DNA of 8,413 nucleotides from positions 1 to 8,413 of the forward strand of contig JAKASN010000056.1 of the NCBI GenBank assembly GCA_021819025.1, in the 5' to 3' direction. The position numbers were made by a program, and so were the translations under genes. Positions 1 through 6,751 of this stretch are shown one piece after another. This DNA comes from Actinomycetes bacterium. GTDB taxonomy: Bacteria; Actinomycetota; Acidimicrobiia; Acidimicrobiales; Acidimicrobiaceae. Below the pieces are notes generated by a model that had not been told where the DNA came from, did not search any database, and saw only the letters and a program-made list of their open reading frames with translations. The stretch's first letter is position 1. Each line of letters opens with the position of its first letter.

Positions 1-1
1 C

Positions 2-319
2 GGCTGGCAGGTTGCGACCACGCCGAGCTTTGGATATTTAGTGGGATTTGTGTTTGCGGCGCTTCTCGTTGGCGCAATGGCGGAGCGAGGTATGGATCGT
101 AGCTTTATCGGAATGGCAGCCGTAATGGCTGTAGGTAACGTTACCATCTATCTTTTCGGTGCTGGTTGGTTGGCCGCTACTTTGCATCTGGGCGTTGGGC
201 GCGCGATTGCGTTGGGAGTCACGCCGTTTATCTTCGGCGACGTTATCAAGATTGTCATCGCCGATCTCGCATTTCCGATCAGTTGGAAGGCCATAGGAGG
301 GCGTTCCTCCAGAAGTTAG
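2..319 (+). CDS. bioY: BioY-family biotin transporter, C-terminal part (5' truncated by window edge)
   Basis: The reading frame is open from position 2 and ends with TAG at 317-319, giving about 105 C-terminal residues; the N-terminus lies outside the window. BioY is the membrane-embedded substrate-binding (S) component of energy-coupling factor transporters and imports biotin, alone or with the EcfA/EcfT or BioMN energising module. The visible part fits the last half of the family. It has a GYLVGFVFAA helix followed by an AERG turn, then a VGNVTIYLFGAGWLA helix, and then the family-typical ALGVTPFIFGDVIKIVIAD helix, in which the small-residue, Phe-x-x-Gly-Asp-x-x-Lys pattern is diagnostic. 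The end is short and basic, as in other BioY proteins. No bioM or bioN gene follows, so the energising partner must be elsewhere or upstream. The assignment rests on recalled family motifs and was not searched. Confidence 0.82.
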   Translation, partial: GWQVATTPSFGYLVGFVFAALLVGAMAERGMDRSFIGMAAVMAVGNVTIYLFGAGWLAATLHLGVGRAIALGVTPFIFGDVIKIVIADLAFPISWKAIGGRSSRS

Positions 320-869
320 CGCCCGTCGGTATCTGATCCGGTCCAAACTCTTGTGGAACGTAAGCGGCGGCATCCTTTGAAAGGCGCAACTTGACTCGAT
401 ATGAGTTTGGTAGCGAGGAAGGAATGGGCATTCTGTAGCATTGCTCGGCCCATTCTTTCCTGGCGTTGGTGAGATGGAAGCGGTTGTTCTATAAGAGTGT
501 TGACGATGGATCGGGTGATTCCGTGATCCCAACCTTGGGGTCAGAATCCCGCACGCTTCCGACCGTCCATGGGAGCTAAGCAAGAAGTTTTATCTTGAAT
601 CACGTTGGACAACAAGCCGTAATCAGGCACTAATCCTTCGCACTCTCGCTATTGACTTTACGTAACGACTAAGCGAAGCTCCGGGCAAGCGGGTTGGCTG
701 GGGGACTTGGCGGTGCTGATAAGTCATGCGGTTGTGTTCATATCGATGCACGGGTTGGTAGTCCATCTCCGAAGGTGCAAGGTAGAGGTCGTTTCGCAGC
801 GCGGGGCCGCGTTTTCGGGGCTAATTGGAGGCATAGAACTATCCAAAGTCTCTAGGAACTCTCCACTAA
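320..869. other. Gene-poor spacer between bioY and the Mo-hydroxylase gene
   Basis: This stretch of about 550 bp contains no convincing gene. A minus-strand open frame (38-583) crosses it but runs antisense through bioY and resembles no family I know. A long hairpin lies at 416-461. A weak promoter-like pair, TTGGAC at 605-610 and ACTAAT at 629-634 with an 18-bp spacer, could drive the downstream plus-strand gene. The match is poor and the leader would be over 200 nt long. Confidence 0.5.
416..461. repeat. Long inverted repeat (14-bp stem, 18-nt loop)
   Basis: The arm at 416-429 (AGGAAGGAATGGGC) pairs with 448-461 (GCCCATTCTTTCCT) over 14 positions with a single G-U wobble, around an 18-nt loop. 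It lies about 100 nt past the bioY stop. It could act as a transcript-end or processing hairpin for bioY, but neither strand has a following T-run, so it is not a textbook intrinsic terminator. A remnant of a mobile repeat is an alternative. Confidence 0.5.
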
Positions 870-3434
870 ATGTATCAAGATGTCTCAATGGAACCTGTTG
901 CTCGCTCGCGCGATGGCGCCACAAAAGTGATCGATGAAAATCGCGAGGTGAAACTCTGGATCAATGAAGATGAGCGCTCGCTGCCTGGGCCTGAGGTGCT
1001 GCTATCGTCCTTGCGCACGGAACTCGGCCTCACCGGAGCCAAGGCGGGATGCGAAGAGGGCGCTTGCGGATCCTGTACCGTGTTGGTTGACGGCGTCCCG
1101 ATGCGGGCTTGTGAGATCAAAGCCACAGACGTCGTTGGTCGGCACGTTACCACCGTCGAAGGGCTCGCCAACCCTGGACGACTCCACCCAGTTCAGCGAG
1201 CTTTTCTCGACGTCGGGGCGATGCAATGCGGTTATTGTACCCCAGGCATGGTGCTAGCTGCGGCCGCTCTCTTGGAGCGGAACCCAGATCCAGACGACGA
1301 CGCGATTACCGAGGCCCTTGAAGGCAATATTTGTCGCTGTGGAGCCTACGGGCGAATCCGTCTCGGGGTGCATCGTGCGGCGGAGCTTTCGAGACGGTAT
1401 CCCGGCGTGGACTTTGCCATCGCTGCGGCGACTTCCCACGGGGAGCTTCTAGACCCGCCAGATCGCGATGCGCGCGTGCGCAACCCTTGGGATCTCACGC
1501 CACCTGAGGATCGAGATTACTTCGAGATTCTTGGCGATGGCCTAGTGGTGGTGCTTCCACCGCCGAAAGAGATTCCCGGGGTGTGGAGCCGGGGGGATGC
1601 TGCCTGGATTCATGTGAACAGTGACTCCAAAGTCACTGCATTTACCGGGAAAGTCGACATTGGGCAGGACAACCGTACCGCGCTGAGACTCCTTGTTGCC
1701 GAAGAGTTGGATCTTCCCCTTAGCGACGTAGTTCTGGTCATGGGTGACACCGATCTCTGTCCCTACGACATGGGAACCTTTGGAAGCAGATCGATGCCCG
1801 ATGCTGGAGGACCACTGCGTCGCGTTTCGGCGTACGCACGCAACTTTCTACCGGTCGCAGCAGGGGTGCGCCGCTTGGAGATAATTGCAGGAGAAGTCGT
1901 GGTGCGGCCGCCAACAGCATGGAAAACCGCTGGAAAGGGGCACTTCCCGGAGGGCGCGATAGCAGCTGTGACCGGAGAGCGCAAGTTCATTACCGACTAT
2001 GCGCTCCCTGGAATGCGCCACGGAGCGGTGTTGCGTCCTCCCGTCCCTGGGGCAAAGCTGCTTAGCCTAGATAGTACTTCACTGGTAGGCCGGAGCGATA
2101 TTGAGGTGGTGCAAACTCCACAGCTCGTGGGAATCGTTGCCGCCGATCCAAAGGTCGCAAGAGCTGCCTTGGGTGAATTGAAGGCGCAATGGGACCATGT
2201 TGATCTGCCCTCGGATGATGGCGTCTATGACTACTTGCGTACGCATCCTGGGGTAAAGCCTGGCGACTGGGCAAGGCCCTATCACTATGAAGTTGGCGAC
2301 ACCGATGCTGCCCTAAAGGGTGCCAAGACGCGCCTCGATGCCACCTATACCACCGCCTACATCGCCCCAGCGTCGCTCGAACCGCGCGCGGCTCTTGCCA
2401 GCTGGAATCGTGACGGCCGATTGACGATATTAACCGGTAGCCAGACACCATTTCCTGACCGAGCACAAGTAGCCGCGGCACTTGGGATCGCTCAGAATCG
2501 CGTGCGGATCATTGTTGCGCCCACGGGAGGGGGCTTCGGAGGAAAGCACGCTGGGGGAGTGGCGACTGAGGCAGCCATCCTCGCGCGCGAGGTGGGCGGA
2601 CCGGTTCGTGTGGCATGGACACGGAATGAGGAATTTACCGTTGGCACGTTGCGTCCCGCAGCGGTGATTGATGTCTCGGCTGCAGTGTCGGACGCCGGCG
2701 GTCTGAGCGCTTGGAAGTTCTCCAACATCAACTCGGGCGCGGCGGGAATCTCGGCGCCTTATCGGATACCAAATGCAAGCATCGATTATCTCCCCGCGCT
2801 AAGCCCGCTCACCCAAGGCGCCTACCGCGCCTTGGCCGCCAATGCCAATAATTTTGCCCGAGAGTCCCACATCGACGAGTTGGCGCGACAACTAGGCGTT
2901 GATCCCGTGCAATTTCGCCTTGACAATACCGATGATGAACGTCTCGCCACTGTATTGCGGACCGCAGCTCGTAGCTTTGGATGGGGCAGCCACGCCAAGG
3001 GCATCGGACATGGCATCGCCTTCGGATTGGAGAAGGACGCCCGGGTGGCGACGGCGGCCAAGGTGGAACTTTCCCGCGACGGCGAGATCCACATTCACCG
3101 CTTGCTCACGGTATACGAATGTGGCGCACTGGTGAATCCGGAGACGGTTCGCAGCCAGGTTGAGGGTGCGACGGTGATGGCACTTGGCGGCGCCCTCTTT
3201 GAAGCGATTCGCTTTACCAAGGGGAGAATCACCAATGGATCCTTCCGTGAATATCGCGTACCGCGTTTTTCCGATGTGCCAACCATCGAAGTGATTTTGC
3301 TCGATCGTCCGGATATCGAACCAGCGGGGGCAGGTGAGACCCCGATGATTGCGGTGGCACCGGCGCTGGCTAATGCCATCTTCGACGCGACTCAGCAACG
3401 TTTGTATTCGCTGCCTTTAATCCCGCAGCGATAA
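870..3434 (+). CDS. Fused [2Fe-2S]/molybdopterin hydroxylase (xanthine dehydrogenase family, IorA-IorB-like)
   Basis: This 854-residue protein joins two subunits that are normally separate. Residues about 27-175 form the iron-sulfur module. C61, C66, C69 and C81 ligate the plant-ferredoxin-type cluster, and C120, C123, C155 and C157 (CGYC and CRC motifs) ligate the second cluster. After a linker, residues about 240-854 form the molybdopterin catalytic module. It starts with a cofactor-binding segment (GKVDIGQ at 260-266, MGDTD at 291-295), then the hammerhead domain (about 365-445), then GGFGGK at 554-559, and GAGE near the end, where E823 is the expected catalytic base. This segment order matches isoquinoline 1-oxidoreductase beta (IorB) proteins. 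Such enzymes hydroxylate N-heterocycles or oxidise aldehydes using water as the oxygen source. The substrate is unknown, and no FAD subunit is adjacent, as in IorAB. The start is uncertain: ATG 870 has AGGA at 854-857 with a 12-nt spacer, while ATG 888, GTG 927 and GTG 948 are alternatives. Confidence 0.9.
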   Translation: MYQDVSMEPVARSRDGATKVIDENREVKLWINEDERSLPGPEVLLSSLRTELGLTGAKAGCEEGACGSCTVLVDGVPMRACEIKATDVVGRHVTTVEGLANPGRLHPVQRAFLDVGAMQCGYCTPGMVLAAAALLERNPDPDDDAITEALEGNICRCGAYGRIRLGVHRAAELSRRYPGVDFAIAAATSHGELLDPPDRDARVRNPWDLTPPEDRDYFEILGDGLVVVLPPPKEIPGVWSRGDAAWIHVNSDSKVTAFTGKVDIGQDNRTALRLLVAEELDLPLSDVVLVMGDTDLCPYDMGTFGSRSMPDAGGPLRRVSAYARNFLPVAAGVRRLEIIAGEVVVRPPTAWKTAGKGHFPEGAIAAVTGERKFITDYALPGMRHGAVLRPPVPGAKLLSLDSTSLVGRSDIEVVQTPQLVGIVAADPKVARAALGELKAQWDHVDLPSDDGVYDYLRTHPGVKPGDWARPYHYEVGDTDAALKGAKTRLDATYTTAYIAPASLEPRAALASWNRDGRLTILTGSQTPFPDRAQVAAALGIAQNRVRIIVAPTGGGFGGKHAGGVATEAAILAREVGGPVRVAWTRNEEFTVGTLRPAAVIDVSAAVSDAGGLSAWKFSNINSGAAGISAPYRIPNASIDYLPALSPLTQGAYRALAANANNFARESHIDELARQLGVDPVQFRLDNTDDERLATVLRTAARSFGWGSHAKGIGHGIAFGLEKDARVATAAKVELSRDGEIHIHRLLTVYECGALVNPETVRSQVEGATVMALGGALFEAIRFTKGRITNGSFREYRVPRFSDVPTIEVILLDRPDIEPAGAGETPMIAVAPALANAIFDATQQRLYSLPLIPQR

Positions 3435-3463
3435 GCCAACGTCTGGGCGCGGTATCGGCGCTC

Positions 3464-3488
3464 GAGAGGCCATTGATTGAGGCTTCTC
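3464..3488 (+). terminator. Hairpin downstream of the Mo-hydroxylase, possible terminator
   Basis: The arms GAGAGGCC (3464-3471) and GGCTTCTC (3481-3488) form an 8-bp stem with one G-U wobble around a 9-nt loop, 30 nt after the TAA stop. Position and stem fit a transcript end, but no run of T follows, so termination efficiency cannot be inferred. Confidence 0.35.
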
Positions 3489-3540
3489 CAGTGACAAGGT
3501 CCACCTCGGCGCGAACTTACATGGAGGAGGCGGTTTAGTT

Positions 3541-3885
3541 ATGGCCTTTCAAGCATCGTTCATGTGTGAGGTACGTTTCAAGATGAGTGAAGTGTCTAAC
3601 GGTTCGGCGACCGTCTCGACAACGGGGTCAACTTCTTCTACAGATCTCCGATCCGATCGAACACTTTTTCGGGCTGGCAAGGCAACTTCCCCAATTAAAG
3701 CACCTCGCTTTTTGGAACGGAGGCAGGCCGTGAGTCGTGCTCAACGATGTGAGGGCGCTACTCCTTGCATCGCTAGCAATGTTGACCGCTTTTGGCAATG
3801 TAGCCTCCGTGGCCTTCGATTGAGGGTGCTTGGTACTCGCTTGGCACCCCCCGCCGCCCGCTTGGCACTGGATGATTCTTCATGA
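3541..3885 (+). pseudogene. Unrecognised open frame with strong ribosome binding site; possibly frameshifted membrane-protein remnant
   Basis: An ATG at 3541 is preceded by GGAGGAGG at 3523-3530 with a 10-nt spacer, the best Shine-Dalgarno site in this part of the window. The 114-residue frame is Ser/Thr-rich and then Arg-rich and matches no family I know. Its second half looks non-coding. In the +1 frame, 3734-3820 instead encodes a hydrophobic helix (key part RALLLASLAMLTAFGNVA), flanked by TGA codons at 3731-3733 and 3821-3823. One reading is a decayed gene whose start and one membrane helix survive in different frames. Another is a chance ribosome binding site in non-coding DNA. I cannot assign a function. 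Confidence 0.22.
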
Positions 3886-3999
3886 GGCACCCACGATAGA
3901 TTCCCCGGTGGTGAGGCGGTCAAATCGAGAAGCCCCACGAGCGCTCAAGTTGATAGTGTGAAGCGTCTCTCCAGAATCGATTTTGCAGGAGTGTGGATT

Positions 4000-4326
4000 A
4001 TGAAGTCGAAAAAATATACCCCCCAACAGGTGTTAAAAAGGCTTGCTGCGGCTGGGGTGGCCCTGTTAGGTGCAGTTATTGTGGCGAGGTGGCGAGGCTA
4101 TTCAGGGTTTGGCGGCAATACTGTGGTCCGGTGTCGCAAAGGTCATCTCTTTACCACCATATGGGTTCCGGGAATATCGATAAAGTCAGTGCGCCTCGGT
4201 TGGTATCGCCTGCAGCGATGCCCGGTCGGCAAGCACTGGTCGCTCGTGAAGCCAGTCAAGGAGTCCGAGTTGAGCGAAGAAGAATTGCAGACGGCAAGAC
4301 AAAACAAGGATTGGCGGATTCCTTGA
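4000..4326 (+). CDS. Small conserved actinobacterial-type protein with two Cys/His knuckles (108 aa)
   Basis: The frame could open at GTG 3958, but ATG 4000 is preferred because AGGAG (3987-3991) sits 8 nt before it. The first 15 residues are basic. Residues about 15-29 are Ala/Val/Leu-rich (LAAAGVALLGAVIVA) and could be a short membrane anchor or hydrophobic helix. The core is TVVRCRKGH (41-49), then FTTIWVPG, then QRCPVGKHW (72-80), and an acidic tail ending in RIP. C45/H49 and C74/H79 form two CxxGH/CPxGKH knuckles that could bind one zinc ion, but metal binding is inferred. The pattern resembles a family of unnamed proteins I associate with Actinobacteria; I do not know its function. It stands alone, with no close neighbour on the same strand. 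Confidence 0.72.
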   Translation: MKSKKYTPQQVLKRLAAAGVALLGAVIVARWRGYSGFGGNTVVRCRKGHLFTTIWVPGISIKSVRLGWYRLQRCPVGKHWSLVKPVKESELSEEELQTARQNKDWRIP

Positions 4327-5067
4327 CGGTGCTCTTGCTGGGCGGGCGGTGCATTTTTCGGCATTGATGCGATGAAGCCGAGGGGTGAATTGGTGCTGTT
4401 CGCGTAACGTTGGGTGCGAAGTGTTCATTCGCAATGTCGGGGCACTATAGGTCAACGTCTAGGTCTTCACCAAGTTTAGGCTGCAAAATATCGATCTGCG
4501 AGACGTGTCGCTGGTGTGTGCGCACCGCACGGATCTGCGGTGATGGAAGTTCCGCTTGCGCGCAGATAACGACTCCTGAACTTTACAAGACTGTAGATGC
4601 GGGCCGTGCTGCACCCAGCTATTGGGGTAAATGAATGCCAGGAGACTACCCGCAGGGTAATGGTTTGTGAGCCTTTGTTAGAGAAGTGACGCTTTTGGCA
4701 AACCGTCGGCCTTCAAGGAGATCTTTGTACCGTAACTCGCGAGGTCATGGGCTCGGCCCGCGGTCGGATACGGTGCGAAACTTCATTGTTTTAGGTGGTC
4801 CTGCCCGGCGGTGACGCTGGTGCGCGACAATCTATCAAAGGGGTATCCCTCGCTATGGTGCTAGTAGCCGCGTTTGAGGCTGTCAGGGCGTACGAGCCTC
4901 TCGTGGTTGCAGCCGCCGATGACCGTTGGTCGTGCCGTCTGGGATCGCTGGTGGATTTCGGTGATGAGCCCAAGCGGCTGCAGCTGCGATTGCATGAAGC
5001 GACGAAATCGCCTCAGGCGGGCCTCGATCCCCAATGGGCCACTGCGCTTATCTCGCATGCGTGCGAG
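4327..5067. other. Gene-poor stretch before the convergent hydrolase operon
   Basis: About 740 bp with no convincing gene. A plus-strand open frame starting near 4795 extends to 5280. Its second half is antisense to the dienelactone-hydrolase gene, so that part is a shadow. Its first half (4795-5067) is open but unrecognised and has no good ribosome binding site. A TACCC/GGGTA triloop hairpin at 4647-4659 is too short to interpret. Confidence 0.4.
5052..5067 (-). terminator. Short hairpin directly after the dienelactone-hydrolase stop
   Basis: CTCGCA (5052-5057) and TGCGAG (5062-5067) form a 6-bp stem with a 4-nt loop, immediately downstream of the minus-strand stop codon at 5070-5068. The position suits the end of the hydrolase operon transcript, but there is no T-run, so a terminator role is tentative. 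Confidence 0.25.
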
Positions 5068-5787
5068 CTAGTTGGTCTTGAGGTGCTCATCGAAGAATTC
5101 GATGATCCTGCGACGCGCATCGAGAGCGGAAGGCTCGTGGTAGCCGATTCCCATGAGCCTCCCCATTACGCCGATCATAATGCCAACCTTGCCGTCGTGC
5201 TGGTTGATAAAGCCGTGTCCGGCATCAGGGTACTCTTTCACGTCGTGGGGCACGTCATCGGCGACGAGGGCCTGCTCTAGCTTGGTCGCGGCTCCTTTCA
5301 AGGTGCGGTCTTTGCCTCCGTAGCTGGCTACCACGGGACAGGCTCCGGCAAGGATTGCCTCAGCGTCGTCGGGCACGCTGCCGTAGTTGATACTTGACGC
5401 AGAAAATTGGTGGCTGGGCGCCAGCAGCAGAGAGAAGCCGCCGCCCATGCAGTAGCCAATGACCCCGATTCGACCAGTGCAGTTCTTCTCGTCAGCAACG
5501 AGCCAGGAACGTGCGGCGTCGATGTCGTCGAAAGTTCGTCCCTTGCCGGCTTTGAGGTCAGCCATGGTGGAACGCAAACACGCAAATTTTCTTCCCCATG
5601 AAAAAAGGTCAGGGCCAAGTGTGAGGTAGCCAGCGCTGGCGAGCCAATCGCATTGGTTGCGCAGGTCGGTGCTCATCCCAAAGGCGTCGTGCACCACGAT
5701 CACGCCGGGCCAGGGTCCCTCTCCGGCTGGCTCGGCTAGATATCCGCGAAGTTCACCCCGAGAGGTAGAAATGGCGACTTCAGGCAC
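5068..5787 (-). CDS. Dienelactone hydrolase family protein (alpha/beta hydrolase)
   Basis: This 239-residue protein has the size and motif order of dienelactone hydrolases, cytosolic alpha/beta hydrolases that open lactone or ester bonds, classically in chlorocatechol breakdown. C113 in GYCMGG is the nucleophile, D160 (GGKD) and H191 (AGHGF) complete the triad, and VVHDAFG (31-37) is the oxyanion-side motif. The many family members with other or unknown substrates rule out a specific substrate call. A longer frame opens at 5883, but homology begins only at PEVAIST. GTG 5787 is therefore chosen. This start overlaps the last 8 nt of the upstream isochorismatase-like gene, so the two are probably translationally coupled. 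GGGG lies about 7 nt upstream of the GTG as a weak ribosome binding site. Confidence 0.85.
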   Translation of the reverse strand: MPEVAISTSRGELRGYLAEPAGEGPWPGVIVVHDAFGMSTDLRNQCDWLASAGYLTLGPDLFSWGRKFACLRSTMADLKAGKGRTFDDIDAARSWLVADEKNCTGRIGVIGYCMGGGFSLLLAPSHQFSASSINYGSVPDDAEAILAGACPVVASYGGKDRTLKGAATKLEQALVADDVPHDVKEYPDAGHGFINQHDGKVGIMIGVMGRLMGIGYHEPSALDARRRIIEFFDEHLKTN

Positions 5788-6343
5788 CAGGCGCCCCGAG
5801 CATCGCCAGAACTTCGGCCGTGGTGGTAGTTTCACCAAGCTTTGGAAAGATGCGTTCGATGCTGTTGCGATGGGCCTCGGCATCGCGATCGGTCATGGCG
5901 TCTTTCACCAGGACGACGTGATATCCATGCTCGTAGGCGGAGCGCGCAGTGGATTCGACCCCAGCGCTGGTGGAGACCCCTGCCAGTATGACCTGGGTGA
6001 CCCCAAGTTCCTTAAGTTGTGCATCCAGGGAGGTTCCGTAGAAGGCCCCCCAGCGCATTTTGGTGACGAGATGGTCCTCGGGCTTGACGTCAAGCTCGTC
6101 AACAAGATCAGTCCAGTCCGGTGCGCGGCTAATCACCGGCCGAGTGATTTCGGTGCGCCCGGGCGCACCACCGGCAACGTTTACCAACATCACTGGGTGC
6201 CCCTGACGGCGAAATGCCGCTGCCAAGTTCGCGGCATCGCGCACAATCTCGTCTAAGGGATGTACTGTGGGGGCGCTGACGATTCCCTTCTGCAGGTCGA
6301 TCACTACCAGTGCGGCGTTGTTTTCCAAGTTAGTTAACCCCAT
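5780..6343 (-). CDS. Isochorismatase-like hydrolase lacking the catalytic cysteine
   Basis: This 187-residue protein has the length and fold motifs of the isochorismatase-like/cysteine hydrolase superfamily: D16 in [11 protein letters not shown]95 in [11 protein letters not shown], and the loop [13 protein letters not shown] (121-133). In nicotinamidases and other cysteine hydrolases this loop carries the nucleophilic Cys. Here the aligned residue is Gly128, as in isochorismatases such as EntB and PhzD, which cleave a vinyl ether without covalent catalysis. Many unassigned bacterial proteins share the TSxGVE form, so isochorismate is not a safe substrate call. The frame is open back to 6589, but the family begins at ATG 6343, and the 82 upstream codons show no domain. 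No good Shine-Dalgarno precedes it. It is the first gene of a two-gene operon with the hydrolase below. Confidence 0.85.
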   Translation of the reverse strand: MGLTNLENNAALVVIDLQKGIVSAPTVHPLDEIVRDAANLAAAFRRQGHPVMLVNVAGGAPGRTEITRPVISRAPDWTDLVDELDVKPEDHLVTKMRWGAFYGTSLDAQLKELGVTQVILAGVSTSAGVESTARSAYEHGYHVVLVKDAMTDRDAEAHRNSIERIFPKLGETTTTAEVLAMLGAPGA

Positions 6344-6444
6344 AGTTTTCTGCGCTTTCTCATGTTTGGTTTGCCGTGTCGAGCCAGAACCGCTCGGCGT
6401 CTCAAACAGGACGACCACCGTGCGAGTTCCCCTCCCGGGCATAT

Positions 6445-6478
6445 TGTCTTTGACTGTATCTGAAAATGTTATCGGACA
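6445..6478. repeat. Imperfect dyad bounded by TGTC/GACA
   Basis: A 34-bp AT-richer segment starts TGTC (6445-6448) and ends GACA (6475-6478). The inner 28 bp (6451-6478) have related, imperfect half-sites: TGACTGTATC on the plus strand and TGTCCGATAA on the minus strand. It lies about 100 bp upstream of the hydrolase operon start. It could be a regulator site, a serine-recombinase-like crossover site or a mobile-element end. The symmetry is too weak to choose. Confidence 0.25.
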
Positions 6479-6563
6479 CGTCCATCCCGAGAAGCGTTGC
6501 AATTTTGATGAACGATGATAAGGCCGAACCTGAGAGGAACTTCGCAAAGAATGCGAGGGACTA

Positions 6564-6589
6564 AGGCAATAGAGCCATTGCCTAGGCAA
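6564..6589. repeat. Overlapping palindromes
   Basis: AGGCAAT (6564-6570) pairs with ATTGCCT (6577-6583) around a 6-nt spacer. The second arm also begins a perfect 12-bp palindrome, TTGCCTAGGCAA (6578-6589). The two alternative pairings share bases. The central CTAG contains a TA dinucleotide, the target duplicated by IS630 elements, and lies just outside the decayed IS630 gene. An operator for the minus-strand operon is another possibility. Confidence 0.4.
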
Positions 6590-6751
6590 ATTTGTTGAGC
6601 GGGAGCCCTGAGCGCACGGTGCGGATCAAAATACGAGCCGAGATCTTCCGACTGACGCTGATGTCTCGCAAATACCCAGGAGCATGGCAAGGTGCATCTG
6701 TCACTGCTCAGAAGCGTGCTTGCTGGTCATCTCGCAGGAAAGAACGAGCGC

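Larger units (their letters stand above)
3435..3999. other. Intergenic stretch between Mo-hydroxylase and the CxxGH protein
   Basis: Apart from the hairpin at 3464-3488 and the doubtful frame beginning at 3541, this 565-bp stretch holds no supported gene. The last 65 bp lead into the small protein at 4000 and contain its ribosome binding site at 3987-3991. I do not see a clear promoter. Confidence 0.4.
6344..6590 (-). promoter_or_regulatory. Upstream region of the hydrolase operon
   Basis: About 250 bp separate the operon start from the decayed insertion sequence. The region should hold the operon promoter, but no strong -35/-10 pair is evident on the minus strand. It contains an imperfect dyad at 6445-6478 and overlapping palindromes at 6564-6589, either of which could be an operator or mobile-element debris. 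A 9-codon minus-strand frame (6363-6334) overlaps the isochorismatase-like start and is probably chance. Confidence 0.35.

Noticed and set aside
38..583. A 181-codon minus-strand open frame
   Set aside because: It runs antisense through the well-supported bioY gene, has a low-complexity, charged composition, and matches no family.
2062..2481. A 139-codon minus-strand frame and several similar ones inside the Mo-hydroxylase
   Set aside because: All are shadows of the 854-residue gene, whose motifs are complete and in frame.
4795..5280. A 161-codon plus-strand frame
   Set aside because: Nearly half is antisense to the dienelactone-hydrolase gene, which has a full catalytic triad. The remainder has no recognisable domain and no clear ribosome binding site.
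5657..6256. A 199-codon plus-strand frame
   Set aside because: It is antisense to the isochorismatase-like and dienelactone-hydrolase genes and resembles no protein family.
6334..6363. A 9-codon Arg/Lys-rich leader-like frame overlapping the isochorismatase-like start
   Set aside because: It has no ribosome binding site and no attenuator-like hairpins, so chance is the simplest explanation.
6344..6589. An 82-residue N-terminal extension of the isochorismatase-like protein
   Set aside because: Homology to the family begins at the internal Met (6343). The extension has no domain and covers the probable promoter region.
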